64,000 nucleotides of DNA, from positions 2,790,001 through 2,854,000 of the forward strand of contig CM060487.1 of NCBI GenBank assembly GCA_030544225.1, given 5' to 3'. Below, piece after piece: positions 18,794 through 29,000 of this stretch. This DNA comes from Skeletonema marinoi (Eukaryota; Bacillariophyta; Thalassiosirophyceae; Thalassiosirales; Thalassiosiraceae). The position numbers and the translations under genes were made by a program. Position 1 is the stretch's first letter. Each line of letters starts with the position of its first letter. The notes under the pieces were generated by a model. It searched no databases and was not told the DNA's origin. It was given only the letters and a program-made list of their open reading frames with translations.

Positions 18794-20059
18794 CTACTTG
18801 AACTTTCTAGATTGCTTTTTCAAAGCAGCAATCAACGTGTCTCTCGAACCATCAATATCTATTCCCCTCTGGTCTAGTTTCTGCCTCAAAGCACCAATAC
18901 CCATTGCCGCATAGTCATCCTTTTCCTCATCCTCCTCGTCATCACCATCTTCGTCACTATCCTCCAATACTCGTGACACCGCCGCCAATAGATCTTTGTA
19001 AATGTCTCCCGGAACGTCCTTGAATGATACCCTTTTCATAACTTTCTTCTTGTTCTTGACAATATAATCCATCACCGCTTCTTTTAGCAGAGCAAGGTTC
19101 TTGGCGTCTGCATAGAGTAGATTGTCAATCACATTATCAGTTGTAATCCTTGTCGAGTGGACATACCACACCTCTGCCTCCAACTTCAAGTTCACAACTC
19201 CATACTTGTCTGCTGCATCGATTACCTCCTTTCCAGAGGCCATCAAAAATTCTTGCCTGATTTCCCCCCCGTAGATGTAGTACAGAAGACCACGAAACAC
19301 CTCCGCTTTGATATCATTGATGAGGATGGGGGAGTGCATCCCCCCCTCTGGAGATGACTCACAAAGTGCAGCAAGTTCAGAGGATGTGTGCTCAAGAATG
19401 AAACGATGCGCATGAAATTGAACTGATGATGATGCCATCTCCCTTTTTCGTTTTTTTGTTTTCTCCTCTTTCTTCGTGATTTCAAAGATGACATCCGATG
19501 ATTCCTCATCCCCAAATAATTTTAGCATCGTTGCAGCTAATGGGTTCTTAGGTACGAATTCATTGATTTCCAGGACCACAGAAATTGTGAGTGCTCTTTT
19601 ATCATCAAGAAATCTGTGCTTAATATCGGGGCGAGTGGTTAAAGCGCAGATATTAGACGTATTCGAATAACACTTGTAGGAAGAGGGATCGCCAGAGGTT
19701 TGAAGAGTATTGCCATCAGGACTCTGTAATTGAAATAAAAATTTAACATTGGGCCATTTCCCTGTTTGGTTGCTGCGTTCCACGCACACCCCCACGACCC
19801 CCTTGGGCGGTGTTGGGTAATCACTGTAGCCGCCCGGGAAAACCTGAAGCCGCCATTCATGCCCAAAGCAAGCGAATTTAGATGATTGCACTCCGCGATT
19901 CTTTACGGCAGGCAAATTTCGGAAATTTTTGAATGTGACGCTGAATTTCCTCGCCTTTGGTTGACATGGCTCCTTCTTGATTTTCGTTCGTACACTAGTA
20001 GGCTGGTCTTCGTGTTCGGAAGAAGAAGATCTCCCGGACATACTGTTGTCATCAGCCAT
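18794..20059 (-). CDS. MATH-BTB protein with C-terminal SAP-like motif
   Basis: 421 residues, single exon. N-terminal basic region, then a MATH/TRAF-like domain (about 35-165: FACFGHEWRLQVFPGG, GVCVERSN, LTISVVLEI). A BTB/POZ domain follows (about 170-295: DEESSDVIFEI, FHAHRFILEHTSSELAAL, INDIKAEVFRGLLYYIYGG, AADKYGVVNLKLEAE), with a BACK-like helical part, an acidic stretch, and a C-terminal LRQKLDQRGIDIDGSRDTLI helix-hairpin that resembles a SAP or HeH motif. MATH-BTB proteins in other eukaryotes are substrate adaptors of CUL3 ubiquitin ligases; a SAP-like end suggests a DNA- or chromatin-bound client (inference). A damaged copy of its 3' part lies 420 bp upstream on the opposite strand (20480-20785). 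Confidence 0.8.
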   Translation of the reverse strand: MADDNSMSGRSSSSEHEDQPTSVRTKIKKEPCQPKARKFSVTFKNFRNLPAVKNRGVQSSKFACFGHEWRLQVFPGGYSDYPTPPKGVVGVCVERSNQTGKWPNVKFLFQLQSPDGNTLQTSGDPSSYKCYSNTSNICALTTRPDIKHRFLDDKRALTISVVLEINEFVPKNPLAATMLKLFGDEESSDVIFEITKKEEKTKKRKREMASSSVQFHAHRFILEHTSSELAALCESSPEGGMHSPILINDIKAEVFRGLLYYIYGGEIRQEFLMASGKEVIDAADKYGVVNLKLEAEVWYVHSTRITTDNVIDNLLYADAKNLALLKEAVMDYIVKNKKKVMKRVSFKDVPGDIYKDLLAAVSRVLEDSDEDGDDEEDEEKDDYAAMGIGALRQKLDQRGIDIDGSRDTLIAALKKQSRKFK

Positions 20060-20159
20060 GGTTTGCCGCAGGAGACGTTATTAGCCGCCACCAAGCACCG
20101 ACAAGCAGCGCCGAAAGCTGTAAAAGAAGTGTCTACACTGACGCTCAATCTATACCCCC

Positions 20160-20274
20160 GGGGGTAAAGAATTTAGGCTGGGCTGAGATTGAGGTGGGTA
20201 TATCAACTACTACTAGCTTCAATAGTAATTTAGACAGGGGGGTATAAGAATTCAGGAAAGGCTGAGATTGGAGG
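20160..20274. repeat. Two-copy GGGGGTA...GCTGAGATTG repeat in an intergenic spacer
   Basis: A block of about 38 bp at 20160-20197 (gggggtaaagaatttaggct...) is repeated in diverged form at 20235-20274, period about 75 bp. It lies between the MATH-BTB start and its decayed inverted copy, so it may mark the rearrangement that made the copy. Confidence 0.6.
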
Positions 20275-20479
20275 GGTTTTCCGACTTAATTTAGCAGCTT
20301 GCTACTTGCAGGCAAAGTAGTTACAAGGAGACATAAGACGTAGATGGTACCTACCATGAACCATGAACGATGATGATGATGATGATGATGATGAGTGGCG
20401 TGCTGTAGTAGGCGTCGTCGAAAGTTTCTCTCTTGTCGACACAAAAATTGAGGAGCGATTCTACAGTATGCAGGATCTA

Positions 20480-20785
20480 TGAATTGCGCTCTTTTGAAAG
20501 AGGCAGTGATGGATTTCATTGTTGACAACAAGGAGGAAGCAAGATGTACCAGGAGATATGTATAAAGATCTTTTGGCTGCGATGACGAGGCATTATGAAA
20601 CAGAGAGTGATGAAGATAGTGATGATGAAGACGACGTCGACGGCGATGAAGAAGGGGAAGAGAAAGGTAAACCCGTTTTCAGCAGATTGAGGATTCGAGA
20701 TCTTCGACAGAAGCTAGACGAGAAAGGATTGGATGTTGATGGCTCGAGGGATACATTGATCGCTGCTTTGATGGAACATTCTTGA
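20480..20785 (+). pseudogene. Decayed inverted copy of the 3' end of the MATH-BTB-SAP gene
   Basis: Plus-strand sequence reads ALLKEAVMDFIVDNKEEA in one frame (from about 20489) and then DVPGDMYKDLLAAM...LRQKLDEKGLDVDGSRDTLIAAL in another, both matching the BACK-like and SAP-like end of the gene at 18794-20059. About seven codons of the parent are missing at the frame change near 20540, and everything upstream (MATH, BTB) is absent. A frame from 20519 stays open to a normal stop at 20785, so a short protein is possible but has no ATG context I trust. GATGAT microsatellite at 20371-20392 lies just before. Confidence 0.75.
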
Positions 20786-20841
20786 ATTAGATCATAACTG
20801 ATTAGGTAGTACTAACTACTAACTACTCTTTATATCTCGAA

Positions 20842-22500
20842 TCAAATAGGAGTACTACGTTGTGACTCCACGTCTTCCAATACCCACCTCCTGATATCTT
20901 CAGTAGTCTCACAATTTCCGTAAAAGTACGACTTGCCATCCCTCTTCTTCTTCTTCTCGATACTTTCACCACTCTCTTCTTCTTCACCATCATCGTCATT
21001 CTGAAATGACATCAAATCACCCAAACAAACCTCATGAACAGGCATAACCCACCGACTCGTACTCGAGATAAATACTCCACTTGCATCCTTCAAATCTTGC
21101 AATGTAGGCGGACGCAGCTTCACAGGTATGTTGTGATGCCGGCATGCGCGCAATACTGAATCTCGGACAGATCCGTATAGTATCCCCTCGTTGGCAGTTA
21201 TGACGGAGCTTGGTTGTTGTTGATTTTGACCACCACTCACGACGTAAAAGTTGGTTTGTGTCCCCTCGAGTAACTCACCATTGTCATTGATTAGTATAAT
21301 CTCCTCGAATGGTTGTTGCGAAGCCTCCTTTTGAGTACCACCCTCGTCATCCTCTCTTCTGTTATCTTCTGTGGTACTTGGCTTTATCAACTTCTCACGG
21401 TCCAACACCCATTTCGAATCTTTTGCCAATGCATTCTCACGTCCGTGTCCATGGATTAGTACTCGTGTATGAGGAGGCTCCCTTGTCAATGAGGCTGTAG
21501 TAGTAGATACCTTCTTCTGTTTTAGAAAGCCCACGTGACAGTACAAGACGCTTTCATATGTAGTATGAGACTTGATATCGTTTGGAGGACCCTTCTTCTC
21601 CCAGGTGGCAAGCAAGGTAATCTTGAACTCAGCCTTCTCATCTGCATCATCACATCCGCCTTCTTCATTTTGCAGCCGTAACCCATAACAAATACGAAAC
21701 TCCCTCAGAGTATTTCGAATACATTTCAATGCCATATTGTGTTCCCATGCCACGTTGGTAATGTGCAACTGGTTGATTTCGAATGTGCTAAGAGTTCGAT
21801 CGTGTTGTATTGGATGGTTGGATGATGTGGCTAGTAATGTTGCTTCGCTATCTTTGTCTTCGTTGCTATCATCCTGCACTTCTTTACCTCTGCCTCCAAC
21901 GGAAGAAGAAGACGAAGAAGAAGCACTCTGCAACTCCAACAAAATACTCTTGGCACTATTCGCCAATCTCCTCACATGATAGTCAAATTGATAAATGTGT
22001 GATCCACCCTTGACTGTACGACAGGTTGTGTAGGCTCCTCTTGGTAAGAGCTGGAGGAGCTTGTTGGAGTCGAGTGGTTTGCTGTCGTTATCGATGTTGT
22101 TATTGTTGTAGTTATCGTTGACCAGCTGATTGGATCTATCACAATTGTCGTCGTCGTCGACGTCCACTCCTCGATACTGTTGATGTATCTGCTGCCAAGG
22201 TAGCACTATTCCATTACGAGAGACTACATATTGGCAACAAGAAGACATATCGCTGGGTGCATCATTAGGAATTGCTACTGGTTCGGGTGACGATGTTGAA
22301 GAATGCTGTGATATCTTTGTGGATGACATCATGTTGCTCTTCTTCTTTGCGTATGCCTTGAGCTTTATTGTCGTCACGGGATAATATCTTCTGTTATTAC
22401 TGATACTTCTGATACCAGCCGCAATAAAGGCAGAGATGTGGTAGTGTTGGCTTGATATAATTTGCAAGAGTACAATTGCCGTCGGTGCAATCCATTTCAT
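20842..22500 (-). CDS. Plastid-type class IV (PLP) aminotransferase / aminodeoxychorismate lyase-like
   Basis: 552 residues, single exon. N-terminal signal peptide WIAPTAIVLLQIIS... ending at HISA|F, an ASAF-type junction, then a Ser/Thr/Lys-rich transit-like stretch, so import into the secondary plastid is expected. The C-terminal half has class IV marks: KDSKWVLDREKLIKP, EEIILINDNGELLEGTQTNFYVV, the ITANEGILYGSVRDSVLRA segment, and SGVFISSTSRWVMPVHEV. Class IV enzymes include branched-chain and D-amino acid aminotransferases and 4-amino-4-deoxychorismate lyase, which makes 4-aminobenzoate for folate in plastids; the plant plastid group is the closest I recall, so lyase is plausible but the reaction cannot be settled here. 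Acidic inserts and a C-terminal K-rich insert (SIEKKKKRD) enlarge it beyond the usual 270-370 residues. Confidence 0.75.
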   Translation of the reverse strand: MKWIAPTAIVLLQIISSQHYHISAFIAAGIRSISNNRRYYPVTTIKLKAYAKKKSNMMSSTKISQHSSTSSPEPVAIPNDAPSDMSSCCQYVVSRNGIVLPWQQIHQQYRGVDVDDDDNCDRSNQLVNDNYNNNNIDNDSKPLDSNKLLQLLPRGAYTTCRTVKGGSHIYQFDYHVRRLANSAKSILLELQSASSSSSSSVGGRGKEVQDDSNEDKDSEATLLATSSNHPIQHDRTLSTFEINQLHITNVAWEHNMALKCIRNTLREFRICYGLRLQNEEGGCDDADEKAEFKITLLATWEKKGPPNDIKSHTTYESVLYCHVGFLKQKKVSTTTASLTREPPHTRVLIHGHGRENALAKDSKWVLDREKLIKPSTTEDNRREDDEGGTQKEASQQPFEEIILINDNGELLEGTQTNFYVVSGGQNQQQPSSVITANEGILYGSVRDSVLRACRHHNIPVKLRPPTLQDLKDASGVFISSTSRWVMPVHEVCLGDLMSFQNDDDGEEEESGESIEKKKKRDGKSYFYGNCETTEDIRRWVLEDVESQRSTPI

Positions 22501-23165
22501 CGTTGTTTCTCCCAGCAGAGATGAAGAGTGAAGAGGTGTTTTTGAGTTCTCATTCGATTTTTGCGTAAGAGAGAAGAGTAGAGCGAGGGAACAAGGAAGG
22601 AGCCCCGCCCGCCCATGAAGGTACCATGGGAACAGACGTACTTTGAATTCACCCTGAACAAAACGGGTAGTGAATTATCTTTTACGGGCATGAGTCGTCT
22701 ATGCATTTCTACTCAAGTAGAGAGCTTTCTGGGGTTCAAGCCCCCAATAGAGTTATTTATAGAGTCGTCGCCCCCCATGACCTTGACCTTGAAACTCAGA
22801 GCAGCAGAGTACCGAAATCCTTGCCCGCGCCTCATGGTTCCTCTGAATTGACCTCGCTTTGGATTGTAGTTCATGCTGTACGTGCCGTTGGATAAGTTTG
22901 CGTGTAAATTTAAGTTTGTTCTGTGGAGTGACATAGAGCTGATTGACGGCTTTGTTGAAGCAGAATTTACTCATTGTAGAGTAAAGAGTGTAACTGAAAC
23001 TATGGTATCTTATTGTCTTCCGTCTTATGTATTCACTCACATCATGAATCTCACATAACGTATAATTCCAAAACAGTACCGAAACATGTCTCAAAGTTGA
23101 ATTAATATTACATCAAACACGTATTTACGGCTCCCTAAGCTTAAGCTTTTGAGCGGTGGTGAAGC
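22501..23165. other. Intergenic stretch, no gene supported
   Basis: Promoter side of the aminotransferase (left) and the 3' side of the Trp-rich protein gene (right). Open frames on both strands are short and mutually overlapping with no recognisable protein. No repeat shared with the rest of the window was noticed. Confidence 0.4.
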
Positions 23166-24406
23166 TCATCTAGGTGCGGAAGTGGGAGGACAGGTTGTGC
23201 TGCTATCACAATAACGCCGATTGGGTGTAAATGCATTACACCTCTTCAAGGTGCCAGCACAGCAATTAGTTCGACAAAAATTACCATCGCCATTGCCAAC
23301 TATATTACATAAATCCCCAGACGGAATGCACGGATTACACGAAGACGAAGACAAAGTACCACAATAAAGCCCACTCGGATCCGAGCATATACTAAAAGTG
23401 CCAGAGCAACAATTTGCATTACAATTTGCAACGTTGCCACAACTCACTCCATCAGCAAGCTTTGGTGCAGCACAACTCGGCTGAGAAGACGGCTCGCTTG
23501 ATGTTGAAGGCGATCCACTTGGAATAGACGATGGCTGACCGGAGGGGCTCAGCGATGGTTTTGCTGATTCAGATGGAGCCAAACTAGGGTGGGATGATGG
23601 CTGTAAAGATTCAGATGGAGCCAAACTGGGCTGAGAAGAAGGTTCACTTGATGTTGAAGGCGATCCACTTGGCATAGACGATGGCTGACCGGAGGGGCTC
23701 AGAGATGGCCCGGATGATGGTTTTGCTGATTCAGATGGGGCCAAACTAGAAATTGATGGCTGTAAAGATTCAGATGGAGCCAAACTGGGCTGAGAAGACG
23801 GCTCACTTGATGTTGAAGGTGATCCACTTGGCATAGACGATGGCTGACCGGAGGGGCTCAGCGATGGCCCGGATGATGGTTTTGCTGATTCAGATGGAGC
23901 CAAACTAGAGTGAGAAGAAGGCCCACTCGATGCCGAGGGCGATGTCGATACATAGCGTCGTCGAGGGTGCAGCTGATGTGGATGGCAAGAAAGATGGCGT
24001 TGTCGAGGGAGTTACTGTCATTGAAGGAAGTTCGCTCGGAGCATTCGTCAGCTTCCTATCGGATGGCGACGTTGTAACAGGGGAGCCTGTCCGCTTGAGC
24101 GTTGGCTTCGGTGTTTGCTTACCGCTCCAGTTCGAGCTCCATATCACCAGTCCATGCATCGTGGTTGGCTGCCTCGTTCCACCCCCAGCCGTTCCATACC
24201 CAGTTCGTAGGACCATTGCCGCCGCTACCGCTACTGTCTCCCCAAGTATCGCCCCAACTCCAAGTGTTGCTCAATGGGCGTTTTGTTGGTTTGTGGGTTG
24301 GTTTGTGATCACTCTCGCTGCTGCCCCAACTGTTCCATCCTTTCACGGACGAAGCATGGATGATGAGGTTGAGGGAAGCTGCAACTGCAACAGAAGCGAA
24401 TCTCAT
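23166..24406 (-). CDS. Secreted Trp-rich / PS-repeat / cysteine-knot-like protein, cingulin-like layout
   Basis: Model: exon 24406-24123 and exon 23904-23166, intron 23905-24122 (GTAAGC donor; CTCTAG acceptor behind a pyrimidine tract), 340 residues. Order: signal peptide (MRFASVAVAASLNLIIHASS); Lys/Pro segment HKPTHKPTKRP with a K-x-x-K motif; a Trp-rich segment (WSWGDTWGDSSGSGGNG, NWVWNGWGW); PS-repeats of about 52-55 residues in three copies; then two cysteine modules each with C...CNANCCSG or C...CRTNCCAG and further cysteines. Trp-rich plus KxxK layout resembles cingulins, silica-associated girdle proteins of Thalassiosira; that link is by composition only. Odd: the intron itself reads in another frame as PT-rich protein (KPTLKRTG...PSTTPSFLPS), so it may be an exitron, or the gene may carry two indels instead. 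Confidence 0.65.
23490..23925. repeat. Coding minisatellite, about 3 copies of a ~155-bp unit
   Basis: Plus-strand units contain cttgatgttgaaggcgatcc, then tgaccggaggggctcag, then gattcagatggagccaaact, starting near 23498, 23649 and 23811. Copies differ by small in-frame deletions (the GGCCCGGATGATGG block is absent from one). It encodes the PS-repeats of the Trp-rich secreted protein. Confidence 0.8.
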
Positions 24407-25396
24407 GCTAAATGTGTTGTGGTTGTGATTGATTGATTAGTCGCAATCGCCTTTCACTTTCATTGCATCTCGAAAAGAGATTTTATGGAAAGTTGACGGT
24501 GATTTGTGATCGATATGTATATGTGCCCTTGATTGAACTCTCGGGGGGCTCTTCTATTGTGATACAACGGGGATATTTGTGCATCAAACTCTTGGGGCAC
24601 AGCCTTGGGGCTCTTATAAGGCGATCGAAATCCCGGGGATTCCTCGCGGTATATATCTAAAACGTGAGAACCTGCTTACTTATTGTACACTGGCCCCATC
24701 CGTTCAGTGAGAAGCCTTCTTTTTTATCTGTTCAGACAGGTGCGGTTTCCGTTCAGCTTGAGAAGCCTCCATATCTGTCTCTTCAGACAATTGATAGGAA
24801 AAAAGCCCGGTGCTTCTTCAACTTTGTGGGGTTAACCCTAACTCCAAGTGCCCTTTGAAAGTGAGACTAAAAGTAGGTGAGTACTTGCTCAGGTATTATT
24901 GTAAGTAGCTTTGTTGGTGCTTTGGAGCCATGATGGAGGAGTCGCCTAACTATCATGTCAAGGCATTTGTGGCATAATGTAGTAGCGTCGTCTGTTGATT
25001 CAAGGCGAAAGAATTATTATATAAAAAACTTTGCTGTCAAGGGATGATAATTCTTCTGATACTTGGTAGGACAAGGCACTACTGAGAGTGGCAGTCAAGA
25101 AAGTCAGAGACGAAGCCATGTTTTGTTGATGAGATTTGTAAGAGTACTAAATACAATTGCCATCATTCATGCAATCCATCATCGTGCTTCAGCGTTCTGC
25201 CTCGAGGCATTTTTTGAGGTAAGAGAGACGGGCACGGGGGGCATGCCCTCAGATAAAACTCGGTAACTCTGGTGTTGCTAGGTGTTGCTCCCCCCGCGAT
25301 AGAGTTGGTTGCCCCCTGAACTCGCATCCAAGAGCAATAAACTAGAGAACCCATTACAAAGATCAGGAAAGATAAGCGGCGCCATTACGAACTCAT
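24407..25396. other. Intergenic stretch, no gene supported
   Basis: About 1 kb upstream of the Trp-rich protein gene and left of the MITE-like repeat. Contains G-rich runs (GGGGGGCTC, GGGGATTCC). Open frames are 60-75 codons with no protein-like pattern. The promoter of the secreted protein should lie just right of 24407. Confidence 0.4.
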
Positions 25397-25936
25397 GGGG
25401 CGCACGGCCGATTTACGCGAGGAGAACGCACACAAAAAAATAGTCTCTCGTCTCCCATTTACCTCCGATTTACTAACAAAATGAGCAAAATAACTAGCGA
25501 AAATGGGCTGGCTGCGGTAACTCGACTATCTGAAGTGGTGAAGGTAAATTTAATGAAGCCTAATTAAATCTATGCATATGAAGATCCTATGTTGAACCTG
25601 GCAGTGGATTCTCTTGAGTGGAAGGGGTACCTCAAATGTGGCCCTAATAAAGTTGTTAGCGGTTGAACTAGAGCCTTGTACTGACTCCTACGCACAATTG
25701 TGACCCCCAATGACTGGATAACCGAATTCTACATGAAATTCTGGTTTAGTAAGAGTCTTGCTTTACTTATTTTCGTCGAAGGTGCTCTCTCTATTAGGTG
25801 CAGCCAAACACTAACTATTTTGTGAGGAGAGTCTGATCAGACAGTGAAAAAAGCATGTTCCCGGCCGAATTTGGTAGGAGTAGCGAAAAAAACTACGTAG
25901 GAATCCTCATACGTATGTAGAAATTTGGTGCGCCCC
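25397..25936. mobile_element. MITE-like dispersed repeat, copy 1
   Basis: The interior (about 25465-25895) matches, in inverse orientation, the repeat at 41347-41926: shared blocks include actaacaaaatgagcaaaat, atgcatatgaagatcc, gtggattctct, cacaattgt, tactgactcctacg, cttacttattttcgtc and gagtctgatcagac. Overall identity looks moderate, so the copies are not young. Exact 9-bp inverted ends GGGGCGCAC/GTGCGCCCC lie at 25397-25405 and 25928-25936, but they are not shared with copy 2, so the true limits are unsure. No coding capacity and no clear target duplication, hence non-autonomous DNA element (inference). Confidence 0.65.
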
Positions 25937-26035
25937 TTGGATTTTGGTGTGGCGCGGCTTATCTCACCAGAACACACGATGAGATCTGCCGTTATCATTG
26001 CTCTAGCTGGTGACACCCCCACCAACAAATAAACC

Positions 26036-29000
26036 ATGCCAAGAGTCCACGGCCTAGACACCACCCAAAGACGTCGTCGTCACGGAGGAGGAGGACCATC
26101 CTCCTCCACCGGTGGAATATTCTCACTCTCCACTCCCTTTTCCAATTTTGCCGGACGCGCCACCACCACCATTGCTGGCACTTCCAATAATCAGAATAAC
26201 GCCCGTCATCCTTCATCCTCTTCGGCTGCAATGATGATGACGGAGGATGACTTGTCTTTCCATGGGACGCAGCAGTCATCGTTGAATAATCAAGAGGAGG
26301 AGGAGGAGGAAGTGCCGGGGACACAAAATCCGAATTTTCCAACAATGGCGTCACGAATGGCTCTTGCTCCTCCCTCGACTTTTATTCCCATTGCTGCCCG
26401 AGGGGGAGGTGCTGCAATGACGGTGAATCAGCATGGTCAAGCCAGTGGTACTGTACCGCCTGTTGTGCATCATTCTTCCTTTGTCAATCGTGGCAGCGGG
26501 GGTGGCAAAAGTAATGATGATGCTAAGATGATTACTGCGAAAATCACTCCACGGGACAAACCACGTCAATTGGACGGAATGGAGTTTGGTAGATCTTCTT
26601 CTTCTTCCTTTTCTAGTTCCAATATTGCCCGAGGAGCCTCTGGTTCAACTTCTGCCCCTGCTTCGAATAAAGCTAATAAGGACAACAGTCTGATGACTAA
26701 TCGACAGTATCCTACAGTGAGGGGAGGATTGGGAGGAGGCGCGTCTTCCAATACTTTCAATACCTCCACTGCTGCTGCAATGTCATCATCATCCTCAGCA
26801 TTAAGACCATCTGGCAAGGAATCCACCACAACCACTACTTCCACAACCGCTCCTCCAACAACCAAGACGGCCAAATCTACTGCAGTAACACAACCATCCA
26901 GCAATACATCCAACGATACATCTGCCAAGGATGCCATCTTTGCTACCAAGCCTGCAATGGGCAATAACACCACAACGGCAGTGGCAGCAGCAGCAGCACT
27001 CAACTCGAATCAAAATAATTCCACCAATACCGACGCCAAGATGGAGTACAAGGATGGAATGGATGATGATTCAGAGTCAAATGCAAGTGACGATGAAGAA
27101 CAATCGGTAGATTTGTTGAATGATGACAATCATGATGATAAAGTACCAGCTCGTAACATCCATGGTGGTCATTCCAACAACAACTCCAACAACAATGCAT
27201 CATTTAGTCTATCTCCAATCTCACCAGCGACACAAACATTAGATCGACTATCCATGATTGGATCACAGGATGGTGGGGCGGAGTTGTGTGTTCATTTGAG
27301 TGCGAATGCGGTTGGTACTCCTATGAGGGAGGATGCGGCAAAGGCACCTGCTCAGGAGACTGCTGCTGCGGCTACTGCTGCTACTACTACTGCTGCTGTT
27401 GCTACCACCGCTGCTTCTACAAAGAAGGATGGTGGGAGCAAAGTTAGTACTCTACCCTCCCAACCTGCTGCGACAGCTTCACGAGCATCTGGAACAACAT
27501 CATCCACCCTTGACATTATGAAAGGCATCGAGCCAGGAGTAGACTTTTTACCCGGTGCAACACTCTTTGCCAAATACAAGGGAGGTCTCTCCCGAGCACA
27601 AATGATCAAGAAGCGTGGCAAGGGAGACGACTTGGAGTATTACATACAATACATTGGGTTGGAACAGACGGAGAAGGCCTGTTGGGTGTCGGTGGGTCAA
27701 TTGTATGAGATTGATACTCAGACGAAGAAATTATTTCGGCAATATGGAATAGGTGAAGGTGGCCTAGAGGGCAAATCTGACTTGAATCGACGTGGTCAGC
27801 AAAAAGGTGAAGGAGAGGAATCTTCTTCTATCCCTCTAACAAAGCAGCGATGCATCCGCAGTCTCAAAGAGTACTTCATGTCCACTCAAAATTCTGCAGC
27901 GTATGCACAAAGCAAACTCAACAGTAGCAGTGGTGGTATGGAACTTCCTCTGGTTACATTTTGTCACAATTGCAACAACCAAAGCAACAATGCATTATCA
28001 CAAGTACCACACCACGGTTTATGCCCCAAGCATGAAGACTTCTTCGTTTCAGGATCATACGAGATACTCAACTTGATAGTTGATGGGAATCTTTTGGGAT
28101 GTAATGCGTGTATGCATCATTTTGAGAATGGTCGGCCGAACAAACAGTTGGTCCATTTGGAGAATTGCAAGAGGTACAAAGCGAAGGGGAGTCGTGGTTC
28201 ATCTGCAAGTGTTGGTGGACTGAGTTTGACGCAATTATCGACGAGCACGGGTACAAAGCAGGGTGGTTTCCAGTCAAGGAGCACAGCAGATAAATCTGGA
28301 GAAGGTCAAGGGGGCGAAGCTGAGAAGCAAGGCAGCGGCAACAACAATGTAGACTCACGCGACAAGGGCGGTAGACAAGATAGTCCTGAGTTGTCAGAAT
28401 ACGAAAAGTTGCGGCTGCGAAACATTCAGCGAAACGAGGCCCGTCTTGCGGCGCTTGGGTTATTGGTTCCCTCAAACAAGAAAGCAGCAACCACTAAGAA
28501 GTCTAACAAGGAAGGGTTCTTGTCGAGGAATGACTCAAAGAATGATGACGAGTCAAAGAAGGGTAAATCGAAAGGAAAGAAGAAGCAGGCAGAGGCACAA
28601 AAGAGGACGCAGCCAAAGCGACGCAAACAAAAGATTGGAGATGAAGATGAAAGTCAACCTCGTCCAGCATCGACCAACAAGGAGAATGCAAGTGTTTCGA
28701 ATCAAAAGCAGCAGCATGGTAGTGACGTGCGAAAGGATAACGGCAACACCGCAATAGTACCGGCTGCCAAGGCCAAGGGAAAGTCAATTGAGTCTAGATC
28801 CTCCCTCGTAGAAGCAGCCAAATCAGGGTGTAGAAAGTGCACGTTAGAATGGCAAACAGATACAAAAGACCCATCTAAAAGCCACGACTCTTCCTGTCCA
28901 AGGGCCAACTCATCACGTTTGGCCAATGCCCAGCAGCAACAGAAGCCCAAGGGCTCCAAGAAAGCATCAAGTCGAACTCCACCTCCAAATTCTTCATCAA

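Noticed and set aside
19630-19680. tRNA-like stretch (gcgagtggttaaagcg followed by ttcgaata)
   Set aside because: It lies inside the MATH-BTB coding sequence, and I could not form acceptor and anticodon stems around it. The A-box likeness is chance.
23490-23925. CRISPR-like array
   Set aside because: Regular repeats are of coding PS type with about 155-bp period and no unique spacers, in a eukaryotic gene.
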